From Amycolatopsis balhimycina FH 1894 (lineage in GTDB: Bacteria; Actinomycetota; Actinomycetes; Mycobacteriales; Pseudonocardiaceae): DNA of 64,000 nucleotides. The stretch is taken from assembly GCF_000384295.1 (NCBI RefSeq), contig NZ_KB913037.1:5886822-5950821 (forward strand), given 5' to 3'. How positions within the stretch are numbered: the first letter of the stretch is position 1; every line of letters starts with the position of its first letter. The notes below the pieces were generated by a model. The model searched no databases and was not told where the DNA came from. It saw only the letters and a program-made list of their open reading frames with translations. Shown one piece after another: positions 52,990 to 61,552 of the stretch. The position numbers were made by a program, and so were the translations under genes.

Positions 52990-54050
52990 TCGCCGAAAGC
53001 TCGACCGAGTCCATCCCGCACCCGCTGGCCACCCCGGTACCCGTGCCGGCGGGCGAGGACATCACGGCGGCGGCCGAGCCGTACCTGGCCTACCTCACGG
53101 ACCTCTCGCGGCAGCTGGGCGTGATCGACCCCGTCGAGACGTACTTCCGCCCGCTGGTCGGCCGCTGGGCCGATCTCGGCGCCGAAGCGGACCGTTTGCG
53201 TCAGGCCGCGTCGGTGGCGGCCGAGGTCTCGGCGCGCCTGGACGGCGAGCTCGGCCGGCTCGACGCGGGCTGGGAAGGCCGCGACGCGGACTCCTTCATC
53301 GCGTACATCCGCGAGGTCGGTGCCGCGGGCGGCGACCTCCGTGAAGCGCTCGACACCCTCGCCGGCGCGCTGGACGAGATGGTGACGACGCTCCGCCACG
53401 TGGTCGTCGACCTCGTCGAGGTGCTGGTGGACGCGGCCGAGCTGACGTCGGAGACGATGCTGCTCCCGAGCGGCGGCACCAAGCGGGCCCGGGCGCAGCT
53501 GCAGGAGACGCAGGACTCGGCGAAGGCGCTGTACGAAACCGCGCGCGACGTCATGGAGGCGTTCGACCGGCTGTGCGGCGGCGTCGACGACCCCGACGCG
53601 GCTTCCCGGACCATCGAGATCAGGCACCGGTACCCGCAGGAGCGGTTCAAGCTGCACGACGATGCCCTGAACGAAGCGGGCGAGCAGGCCACGGACGGGG
53701 CTTCGGCCGACGAAGTCATGACGCCCTCGGCGGCGGGCGACCCGGCGGAGGGCCGTCACACGGGCGCCGGCACCGTCGAGAACGGGCAGCCCGCCGACAC
53801 CCCCGCCCCGCAGCCGCCAGCCGCCCCGGACCACCAGGCCACGTCTGGCGGCGTCCCGATGATGCCGATGATGGGCTTCGGCGCCTTCGGCACGGGCGGC
53901 GGCCAAGGACGGCGCCCGTCGAAGACGCGCCCGGTCACGACGCCGTCGGAGCTGCTGGGCGAGCCCGGCCTGGTCGCACCCCCGGTGATCGGCGAGGACG
54001 AAACCCCGCCGAAGCAGCAGAAACCCCCAGCTGACAACCGAAAGCCGTGA
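52986..54050 (+). CDS. WXG100-like ESX protein with Pro-rich C-terminus
   Basis: 354 residues. The helical first part includes WEG at 96-98 (LDAGWEGRDADSFIAYIRE), a WXG100-type turn followed by the usual alpha-helical spacing, then a long helical stretch to about 190. The rest is disordered Pro/Gly/Thr with a MPMMGFGAFG segment. The stop codon (54048-54050) lies inside the left arm of a dispersed palindrome, which also supplies the last codons. Probably a secreted substrate or complex partner of this ESX system. Confidence 0.65.
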   Translation: MIAESSTESIPHPLATPVPVPAGEDITAAAEPYLAYLTDLSRQLGVIDPVETYFRPLVGRWADLGAEADRLRQAASVAAEVSARLDGELGRLDAGWEGRDADSFIAYIREVGAAGGDLREALDTLAGALDEMVTTLRHVVVDLVEVLVDAAELTSETMLLPSGGTKRARAQLQETQDSAKALYETARDVMEAFDRLCGGVDDPDAASRTIEIRHRYPQERFKLHDDALNEAGEQATDGASADEVMTPSAAGDPAEGRHTGAGTVENGQPADTPAPQPPAAPDHQATSGGVPMMPMMGFGAFGTGGGQGRRPSKTRPVTTPSELLGEPGLVAPPVIGEDETPPKQQKPPADNRKP

Positions 54051-54095
54051 ATGGCACATTGAGGGACTTCAAGTCCCTCGATGTGCCATTCACGG
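54041..54095. repeat. Dispersed palindrome, copy 2
   Basis: Same family as 48392-48450. Its arms run from 54045 to 54069 and from 54071 to 54095, with one T-G wobble, and begin CCGTGAATGGCACATTGAGG. It lies between the convergent 354-residue ESX gene and mycP and overlaps the 3' end of the former. It can serve as a terminator for both strands. Confidence 0.85.
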
Positions 54096-54105
54096 ACTTG
54101 GCAGG

Positions 54106-55731
54106 TCAGCGGCGGGGTGAGGTGTTCCCGGCCGGGCGGTTACGACGGATCGTGTGCATCACGAACAACGTGATCAGCAGGGCCACCACGCCGCCCGCCG
54201 TGCCGGCCAGTGCCACGATCACCGGCGCCGAGTTGTGGTCGTTCGCCGGGGGGAGCTGGGCCAGCTGCGGAGCCGGCATCGGGGCCTGGTTGCCCACCTC
54301 CGACGGCAGGACCTGCGTCAGCGCCGCCACCGGGTCGATGACCCCATAGCCGACGAAGTTGTCGCGGCCGCCCGGAGCGGCCGGGTGCTGGGCCGTCTCC
54401 TTGATGCGGTTGATGATGCCCTTCGCGTCGAGCTGCTTGTACTTCGCCTTGACCAGCGCCGCCAGACCCGCGACGTACGGGGCCGCGAAGCTCGTGCCCT
54501 GGATTTCGCTGGCCTTGTCGCCGTTTTCGAACGTCAGGTTCGCGAGGCTGTCGGAGCCTTCGGCGGGATCCAGGGAGATGATCTTCGTGCCCGGCGCCGC
54601 GACGCCGACCCACGGACCGTGCACGCTGAACGGGGCGACACTGCCGGTCTCGCCCTCGATCGCACCGACGGAGAGCACGTCGTCCGCGAACCAGGGCGGC
54701 GTCACGATCGTCTTGGGCTTGCGCGCGTCCGGCTGGTCGTTCTGGGGGCAGGTGTCGGTGGCGTTCCCCGCGGCCGCGACGATCACGATGTTCTTCGACG
54801 CCGCGTAGTGGACCGCCGCCTGGACTTGCTGTTCGCCGGTGGTGATCGAGCCGTTGGCTGGCCGGCAGTTGTCGACCGACATGTTGATGACGTCGGCCTC
54901 GTTGCGGTCGGCGATGCCGCGGATGATCTCGGCGAGCGTTTTCAACGTGCCCGCCGTGCCGGCCTTCTCCAGCTGGCGGCCGCCGTTGGTCTGCCCGGGC
55001 GACGTCCCGTCACCTTCGCTGCCGTTACCGCCACCGCTGGGTGGGGGCGCCGTGTTCGACCCGGTCGGCGGGGTGGTGCTCGACGACGGCGCGCCGCCCG
55101 TCGTGCTGCTCGCCGGCGGGGTGGCGGTCGAGGTGTCGGGCTCGTAGTTCTCGCTCAGCTGCCGGTAGGACCGGATCGTCACATCCGGCGCGACGCCGAT
55201 GAACCCGACCTCCGGGTTGTCCGGCTTCGCCCCGATGATCCCGGCGACCTCGGTGCCGTGGCCGTCGCAGTCCTCGAGCCCGTCGGGTTGGCCCTTCGAC
55301 GGCGTCGCGACGTACTCGCCGCCGGACTCGAGCCGGTTCTGAAACCACGGGTGCCGCGTGACGCCGGTGTCGATCACGGCCACCCGGACCCCGCCGCCGA
55401 CGCTGCCGGTGGCCGCTTCGACGATCTCCTGCGCCTTCGAGATCTGCAGGTACTCCTGGCCCCACGGCCGGTTCTTCAGCACGATGTTCTGGCCGAGGGT
55501 GCTGCGCTGCACGCACGCCTTGGACGGCTTGTACTTCTTGTCCGGGCGGCGCTCGTCCGGGATCAGCTTGTCCATGTCGACCGGCGGCGGGGCCGCGAAG
55601 TAACCGTCGGCGGGCGCTTCCTGCGCCCCCGCCGGGACGGTCAGGGCCAGCGGGGACAGGAGGCCGATCGTGCCGGCCAGCAGCGCCGTCGCCGTCCGCC
55701 GGGTGGTGCCGAAACGCCGTGCCACTGCCAT
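54106..55731 (-). CDS. mycP: Mycosin, subtilisin-like protease of the ESX system
   Basis: 541 residues from the ATG at 55731. Signal peptide at about 1-36. The catalytic triad is complete: Asp121 (VAVIDTGV), His158 (DGHGTEVAG), Ser414 (GTSFAAPYVAG), with oxyanion Asn323. A Pro/Ser/Thr/Gly-rich insertion lies at about 196-255, and a C-terminal membrane helix at about 503-526 precedes a basic tail. MycP caps the periplasmic side of the secretion complex and stabilises it. It starts 20 bp after the eccD stop on the same strand. Confidence 0.93.
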   Translation of the reverse strand: MAVARRFGTTRRTATALLAGTIGLLSPLALTVPAGAQEAPADGYFAAPPPVDMDKLIPDERRPDKKYKPSKACVQRSTLGQNIVLKNRPWGQEYLQISKAQEIVEAATGSVGGGVRVAVIDTGVTRHPWFQNRLESGGEYVATPSKGQPDGLEDCDGHGTEVAGIIGAKPDNPEVGFIGVAPDVTIRSYRQLSENYEPDTSTATPPASSTTGGAPSSSTTPPTGSNTAPPPSGGGNGSEGDGTSPGQTNGGRQLEKAGTAGTLKTLAEIIRGIADRNEADVINMSVDNCRPANGSITTGEQQVQAAVHYAASKNIVIVAAAGNATDTCPQNDQPDARKPKTIVTPPWFADDVLSVGAIEGETGSVAPFSVHGPWVGVAAPGTKIISLDPAEGSDSLANLTFENGDKASEIQGTSFAAPYVAGLAALVKAKYKQLDAKGIINRIKETAQHPAAPGGRDNFVGYGVIDPVAALTQVLPSEVGNQAPMPAPQLAQLPPANDHNSAPVIVALAGTAGGVVALLITLFVMHTIRRNRPAGNTSPRR

Positions 55732-55751
55732 CCGAGATTCACCCGATCCGG

Positions 55752-57146
55752 TCACTTGAAGTTCAGGTGCCGCAGGGTGGTGTAGAGGTCCATCACACCC
55801 AGGGCGAGCGGGAGCACGGAGGCGATGCAGATCGCTTCGATGATCTCCACGGTGCGCCGCAGCGGCGGCGAGAACCGCTGGTTGGGGAAGATCACACCGA
55901 CGACCAGCGCGCCCGCCGCGAGCAGGACCAGCACGCCGAAGACGTAGAGCAGGCGGTTCTGCGCGCTCGCCGAGACCAGCCAGCCGGCGGCGATCCCGGT
56001 CGCCGAGACCAGGCCCGTGGTGAGCAGGGCGATCGCCTGGCTGCCGTTGGCGTACGCGCGGGCGCGCAGCAGCAGGACGAGCGTCGCGACCACGCCGAGG
56101 ATGATCCCGAACGCCCCCGGCGCGGTGGCGGCGATGACCGCGGAGATCGCGACCGTGGCCCCGCAGCCGACCATCAGGCCGGTCATGTAGTTGTGGGCGA
56201 CCGCCGTGCGGCGCTCGATCGCCCGGTAGTCGGGGAAGCCGGAGTCTTCCTTCAGCTCTTCGGCGTTGCTCGGCACGTGCGGCAGCGGCAGCTTCGCGAG
56301 CCAGATCGTCGCGCGCGGCAGGATCGAGATGCAGGCGAGGGCGACCGCGACCGTGCCGGCCGCGATCCCGGCCGCGGGGTGCGCGACGAGCGTGCCGAAC
56401 AGGAAGGCCAGCCCGCCGAAGGTGCCCGCGGTCGCCGCCGCGATGAACGTCGTGATGCCGGCACCGATCACCATGATGCAGACCGACGCGACGATGATCA
56501 CCAGGACCGCGCCGAGCAGCAGGTTCGCCCGCAGGGACAGCCCGGGCACGATGGAGAAGCCGCTGACGAACGCCAGCGGCAGGCCACCGGCCGCGGCGAT
56601 CAGCACTCCCGTCGATTCCGCCTGGTACGCCTTGGCCAGCGTCGCGCCGACCGCGACGCACGCGATCGCGCCGATGCCGCCGACGATGGCCGCGCCGAGC
56701 GCGCTGCCGCCGTAGAACGAACCGCTCATGAACAGCGCGATAGCGGCGGCGACCAGCGCCAGCCCGCCCGCGACGTGCCCGAAGCGGTTCGCCGTCTCCT
56801 TGGTCCACGGGCGGAAGCTGTCCGGGGTCGACTCCGCGATCGCGTCGACGACGTCGTCGTACAGCGGTGGCGGCGGGTTTTCGTTGCGCTTGCGCAGCTG
56901 CAGCAGCTCGCCGTCGACGACGCCGAGCGACGCCAGCGTGCGGCTCGGGTCGAGCGGGGCGTCGCCGAGCTTCGCCAGCGCCCAGCCGCCGTGGCGGGCG
57001 CCACCGTCCGGCGACGACTCCTTGGCCATCTCCAGGAGCATCGGCAGGAGGTCGGCCACCGCGACGTCGGCGGGCAGGGCCACGTCGATCCGGGTGGAGG
57101 GCGCGACGACCGTCACCCTGCTGAAAACTGTCGTGCCCGTAGCCAC
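55752..57146 (-). CDS. eccD: Type VII secretion channel protein EccD
   Basis: 464 residues from a GTG. The N-terminal 85 residues form a ubiquitin-like domain (FSRVTVVAPSTRIDVALP and GVVDGELLQLRKRNE), followed by about eleven membrane helices, as in all EccD proteins. It builds most of the inner-membrane part of the secretion complex. The mycP gene follows closely on the same strand. It is divergent from eccC, with 289 bp between the starts. Confidence 0.92.
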   Translation of the reverse strand: MATGTTVFSRVTVVAPSTRIDVALPADVAVADLLPMLLEMAKESSPDGGARHGGWALAKLGDAPLDPSRTLASLGVVDGELLQLRKRNENPPPPLYDDVVDAIAESTPDSFRPWTKETANRFGHVAGGLALVAAAIALFMSGSFYGGSALGAAIVGGIGAIACVAVGATLAKAYQAESTGVLIAAAGGLPLAFVSGFSIVPGLSLRANLLLGAVLVIIVASVCIMVIGAGITTFIAAATAGTFGGLAFLFGTLVAHPAAGIAAGTVAVALACISILPRATIWLAKLPLPHVPSNAEELKEDSGFPDYRAIERRTAVAHNYMTGLMVGCGATVAISAVIAATAPGAFGIILGVVATLVLLLRARAYANGSQAIALLTTGLVSATGIAAGWLVSASAQNRLLYVFGVLVLLAAGALVVGVIFPNQRFSPPLRRTVEIIEAICIASVLPLALGVMDLYTTLRHLNFK

Positions 57147-57435
57147 CGCACTGCCCCCGCTCTGATGAGACGTCTCCCGGGGGAACTTATACCGAAGCCC
57201 CGGGCCGGCATCATCGAACGTCCGAAAATCACCGGCATCGGCAGCTCACGGGCCGGAACCCGGCATTACTGTCGGTGGCGGGCCGTACACTTCCTCCACG
57301 ACGGCAGGGCAGCGTTCACGAGGGGTTCCGGCATCCGGCGGAATTCCCCCGAGGCGTTCGATAGGTTGTTCGCGCACCAGAGTGCGCCAAACAAGCGGTG
57401 GCCGCCATCGTCGAGTTTGAATGAGGGGTCCTTCG
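57147..57435. promoter_or_regulatory. Divergent region between eccD and eccC
   Basis: 289 bp with no gene supported on either strand. Promoters for both genes must lie here. TAGGTT (57362-57367) could be a weak -10 for eccC, without a matching -35. The palindrome AGACGTCT near 57168 lies close to the eccD start. Confidence 0.35.
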
Positions 57436-60400
57436 ATGAGCACGCTGCAGTTCAAGAAGTCGCCGCGGCTGGCGGCACCGCGGCCGCCGGGCGGCGAGGT
57501 GCACCTCGAGCCGCCGCCCGAGGTGCCCCGGGTCATCCCCGGCAACATCGTCATGAAGGCGCTTCCGGTCGTGATGATCGTCGCGTCGCTCGGGATGATG
57601 GTCTTCATGTTCCAGGCCAGCAACCGGAACCCGATGATGATGGCCATGGGCGGCATGATGGTCGTCGGGACGCTCGGGATGATGGCCGGCGGCGGTGGCG
57701 GCAAGGGCGGCGGCGCCAAGCGCGCCGAGATGGACGAAGACCGCAAGGACTACCTCCGTTACCTGGGCCAGATGCGCGACCGCGCCCGCGAGGCGATGGT
57801 CGACCAGCGCGCCGCGCTCGAGTGGGTGCACCCCGACCCGCAGTCCCTGTGGCCGCTGGCCGGCAGCCGCCGCATGTGGGAACGCCGCCAGAACGACCAG
57901 GACTTCCTGCACCTGCGCGTCGGGCGCAGCTCGCACCGCCTCGCGACGCGGCTGGTCCCGCCCCAGACCGGGCCCGTCGACGAGCTGGAGCCGATCGCCA
58001 CCCTCGCGCTGCGCCGGTTCGTGCGCGCGCACTCGATCGTGCCGGACCTGCCGACCCAGATCACCCTCCGCGGGTTCGCCGCGGTGAGCATGCAGGGCGA
58101 CCGCGCCCTGACCCGCGGTCTCACCCGCGCGATGCTCGCGCAGCTCGTTGCCTTCCACAGCCCCGACGACGTGCTGGTCGCGGTCGCCACCGCGGGCCGC
58201 GCGAAGGAGGAGTGGGAGTGGGCGAAGTGGCTGCCGCACGCCCAGCACCCCACGTTGTCGGACGGCATCGGCCAGCTCCGCATGATGGCCGGTTCGCTGG
58301 CCCAGATCGAAAACTGGCTCGACGAAGAACTGCGTGACCGCCAGCGCTTCTCCCGCAACGCCACCCCGGCGCCGGACCAGCCGCACGTCGTGATCATCAT
58401 CGACGACGCCGAGGTCACCCGGGAAGAGCAGATCGTCCTCGAGGAGGGCCTGGTCGGCGTCACGCTGGTCGACCTGTCCGACTCCCTCGGCAACCTCGCC
58501 GCCCGCCGCGGCCTCCGCCTGGTCGTCGAGCCCGACCGGCTGGGCGCGCGCAGCGCCGGCGGCGTCGAGTGGTTCGGCCGCCCGGACACCCTCAGCCTGG
58601 TCGAAACCGAGTCGCTGGCGCGGCTCATCTCGCCGTACCGCGTCGGCGGTGCCGCGGGCCAGGACGTCGGCGACGAAGAGCCGCTGCTGTCCAACCCGTC
58701 GCTGCTGGAGCTGCTCGGCATCCCGGGCGACCCGATGACCTTCGACGTCCAGCAGGCGTGGCGGCCGCGCCCGATCCGCGACCGCTACCGCGTCCCGTTC
58801 GGCGTCGGCGAGTACGGCCAGCCGGTCGAGCTGGACATCAAGGAAGCCGCCGCCGAAGGCATGGGCCCGCACGGGCTCTGCATCGGGGCGACCGGTTCCG
58901 GCAAGTCCGAGTTCCTCCGCACCCTGGTGCTGGGTCTGCTGTCCACGCACTCGTCGAGCACGCTGAACTTCGTCCTCGTCGACTTCAAGGGTGGCGCGAC
59001 GTTCATGGGCCTGGACAAGGCCCCGCACGTCTCCGCGGTCATCACCAACCTCGCGGACGAGGTCACGCTGGTCGACCGCATGAGGGACGCGCTGGCGGGC
59101 GAGATGAACCGGCGCCAGGAGGCGCTGAAGAACGGCGGCAACTTCAAGAACGTCTGGGAATACGAGAAAGCGCGCGAAAACGGCGCCGACCTCGACCCGC
59201 TGCCCGCGCTGTTCATCGTCTGTGACGAGTTCTCCGAGCTGCTGTCGGCGAAGCCGGACTTCATCGACCTGTTCGTCGCCATCGGCCGGCTGGGCCGGTC
59301 GCTGCAGATGCACATGCTGCTCGCCTCGCAGCGCCTCGAGGAAGGCAAGCTGCGCGGTCTCGACTCGCACCTGTCGTACCGGATCGGCCTCAAGACGTTC
59401 TCGGCGGCGGAGTCCCGTGCCGCGATCGGCGTGCCGGACGCGTTCGAGCTGCCGTCGGTCCCCGGTGGCGGGTACCTCAAGTACGACACGTCGACGCTGG
59501 TGCGGTTCAAGGCGTCCTACGTCTCGGGCCCCTACCGGCCGGCCGGCATCAAGGCGGCGGGCCCGGCGGCGACCGTGGTCCGCGCGGACAAGCGGCCGCA
59601 GCTGTTCGTCCCGGACTTCGTCGAGCTGCCGAAGGAGCCGGAGCCGCAGCTGATCGAGGCGGCGCCGGTGCAGGAGGAGCAGCGGCCGCCCGAAGAGGCG
59701 GTCGAACCCAGCGAGCTCGACGTCATCGTGGCGCGGCTGGTGGGCCAGGGCCCGCCGGCGCACGAGGTGTGGCTGCCGCCGCTGAAGGACCCGAACTCGC
59801 TCGACACGCTGCTGCCCAACCTGAACCCGACCGACGACCGCGGCCTGTCCCCGGTCGGCTTCTTCGGCAACGGCAGGCTGCAGGTGCCGCTGGGCATCAT
59901 CGACCGCCCGTACGAGCAGCGGCGCGACCCGCTGTGGGCCGACTTCGCCGGCGCGTCCGGGCACGGCGTGATCGTCGGCGGCCCGCAGTCGGGCAAGTCG
60001 ACGATGCTGCGGACGCTGATCATGTCGATGGCGCTGACGCACACCCCGGACGAGGCGCAGTTCTACTGCCTCGACCTCGGTGGTGGCACCCTGGCCGGGC
60101 TGGCCGACCTGCCGCACGTCGGCGGGGTCGCGGTCGCGCGGCGCGAGCCGGACAAGGCCCGCCGGATCGTGGCCGAGCTGACCACCCTGCTCACCGAGCG
60201 GGAAGGCCGGTTCGGCGCGCTGGGCATCGACTCGATGACCGAGTTCCGCAACCGCAAGCGCCGCGGCGAGATCCGGCCGGACCAGGACCCGTTCGGCGAC
60301 GCGTTCCTCGTCGTCGACAACTGGCGGGCCCTGCGCGACGACTTCGAAGAGCTGGAAACCTCGATCACCCGGCTCGCCACGCAGGGTCTGTCCTACGGCG

Positions 60401-61455
60401 TGCACGTCGTGATCGCGGCCAACCGGTGGGCGGACATCCGCCCGGCGATCAAGGACATGCTGGGCACCCGGTTCGAGCTGCGCCTCGGCGACACGACCGA
60501 GTCGGACATCGACCGGCGCGTGGCGGTCAACGTCCCGGCCGGGCGGCCGGGCCGCGGCCTGACCCGCGAAAAGCTGCACATGATGACCGGCCTGCCGCGG
60601 ATCGACGGGTCCAGCGACCCGGAGACGATCGCCGCCGGCGTGGCCGACGCTGTGGCGAAGATCCGGGGCGCGTGGCGTGGCCGCGTCGCGCCGCAGGTCC
60701 GCCTGCTGCCGGAGCTGATCACCTACGAAGAGGTGCTCAACCTCGACAGCGTCCGCGACTCCAAGCTGATCCCGATCGGGGTCAACGAGGAGAACCTGCA
60801 GCCGATCTACCTCGACTTCAACGCGGAGCCGCACTTCTACGCGTTCGCGGACGGCGAGTCGGGGAAGACCAACCTGCTGCGGCAGATCGCCCGGGGCATC
60901 TCGGAGCGCTACACGTCGCAGGAAGCGCTCATCCTGCTCGTCGACTACCGGCGCACGATGCTCGGCTTCGTCCAGGGCGACTCGCTGCTCGGGTACGCGG
61001 TGTCGGCGAACCAGCTGGAAAGCATGGTCAACGACGTCTTCAACTCGATGACGCGGCGCCTGCCCGGCCCGGACGTCACGCAGGAGCAGCTGAAGACCCG
61101 CTCCTGGTGGAAGGGGCCGGAGCTGTTCGTCCTGGTCGACGACTACGACCTGGTGGCGACGTCGTCGACCAACCCGCTGCGGAAGATCTCCGACTTCCTG
61201 GCCCAGGCCAAGGACGTCGGCCTGCACCTGGTGGTCGTGCGGCGCACCGGTGGCGCGAGCAAGGCGATGTACGACCCGATCATCGGCAAGCTCAAGGAGA
61301 TCGCGGCGCCGGGCATGGTCATGAACGGTTCCCGGGACGAAGGCGCGCTGGTCGGCAACATCAAGCCGAGCGCGATGCCGCCGGGCCGGGGCAACCTGCT
61401 GACGCGGAAGAACGGCAAGCAGCTCATCCAGGTCTCGTGGATCCAACCCGACTGA
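57436..61455 (+). CDS. eccC: Type VII secretion ATPase EccC
   Basis: 1339 residues from the ATG at 57436, which has GAGGGG 8 bp upstream; an ATG at 57421 lacks a site. Two membrane helices lie near 38-80 (rich in Met). Three FtsK/SpoIIIE ATPase domains follow: the first with GATGSGKS (about 484-491) and a Walker B ending Asp597-Glu598, the second with GGPQSGKS (about 848-855), the third with GESGKT (about 1140-1145). The protein is a fusion of the EccCa and EccCb halves, as in ESX-4. It powers export and binds substrate signals at the last domain. Confidence 0.95.
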   Translation: MSTLQFKKSPRLAAPRPPGGEVHLEPPPEVPRVIPGNIVMKALPVVMIVASLGMMVFMFQASNRNPMMMAMGGMMVVGTLGMMAGGGGGKGGGAKRAEMDEDRKDYLRYLGQMRDRAREAMVDQRAALEWVHPDPQSLWPLAGSRRMWERRQNDQDFLHLRVGRSSHRLATRLVPPQTGPVDELEPIATLALRRFVRAHSIVPDLPTQITLRGFAAVSMQGDRALTRGLTRAMLAQLVAFHSPDDVLVAVATAGRAKEEWEWAKWLPHAQHPTLSDGIGQLRMMAGSLAQIENWLDEELRDRQRFSRNATPAPDQPHVVIIIDDAEVTREEQIVLEEGLVGVTLVDLSDSLGNLAARRGLRLVVEPDRLGARSAGGVEWFGRPDTLSLVETESLARLISPYRVGGAAGQDVGDEEPLLSNPSLLELLGIPGDPMTFDVQQAWRPRPIRDRYRVPFGVGEYGQPVELDIKEAAAEGMGPHGLCIGATGSGKSEFLRTLVLGLLSTHSSSTLNFVLVDFKGGATFMGLDKAPHVSAVITNLADEVTLVDRMRDALAGEMNRRQEALKNGGNFKNVWEYEKARENGADLDPLPALFIVCDEFSELLSAKPDFIDLFVAIGRLGRSLQMHMLLASQRLEEGKLRGLDSHLSYRIGLKTFSAAESRAAIGVPDAFELPSVPGGGYLKYDTSTLVRFKASYVSGPYRPAGIKAAGPAATVVRADKRPQLFVPDFVELPKEPEPQLIEAAPVQEEQRPPEEAVEPSELDVIVARLVGQGPPAHEVWLPPLKDPNSLDTLLPNLNPTDDRGLSPVGFFGNGRLQVPLGIIDRPYEQRRDPLWADFAGASGHGVIVGGPQSGKSTMLRTLIMSMALTHTPDEAQFYCLDLGGGTLAGLADLPHVGGVAVARREPDKARRIVAELTTLLTEREGRFGALGIDSMTEFRNRKRRGEIRPDQDPFGDAFLVVDNWRALRDDFEELETSITRLATQGLSYGVHVVIAANRWADIRPAIKDMLGTRFELRLGDTTESDIDRRVAVNVPAGRPGRGLTREKLHMMTGLPRIDGSSDPETIAAGVADAVAKIRGAWRGRVAPQVRLLPELITYEEVLNLDSVRDSKLIPIGVNEENLQPIYLDFNAEPHFYAFADGESGKTNLLRQIARGISERYTSQEALILLVDYRRTMLGFVQGDSLLGYAVSANQLESMVNDVFNSMTRRLPGPDVTQEQLKTRSWWKGPELFVLVDDYDLVATSSTNPLRKISDFLAQAKDVGLHLVVVRRTGGASKAMYDPIIGKLKEIAAPGMVMNGSRDEGALVGNIKPSAMPPGRGNLLTRKNGKQLIQVSWIQPD

Positions 61456-61461
61456 GTACGG

Positions 61462-61516
61462 CGGCGGGGCGCCCTCGGGCGGGGGGTAGGTTCCTCCCCG
61501 AGGGCGCGCCCCGCCG
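61462..61516 (+). terminator. Hairpin between eccC and the Hsp70-like gene
   Basis: CGGCGGGGCGCCCTCGGG (61462-61479) pairs with CCCGAGGGCG then CGCCCCGCCG, with a 2-nt bulge, around a 17-nt loop containing GGTAGGTTCC. It starts 7 bp after the eccC stop. No T-run, so read-through to the next gene 37 bp away is possible. Confidence 0.55.
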
Positions 61517-61552
61517 GCCTGGCGCGGGAAATGAATACTGCGGGAGCTGCTG

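Noticed and set aside
54047..54349. Small plus-strand frame beginning inside palindrome copy 2
   Set aside because: The same peptide start is produced by any copy of the repeat, and the rest runs antisense to mycP.
55025..55147. Frameshift in mycP at the Ser/Thr/Pro-rich region
   Set aside because: The frame is continuous; the stretch is a low-complexity loop insertion, common in mycosins.
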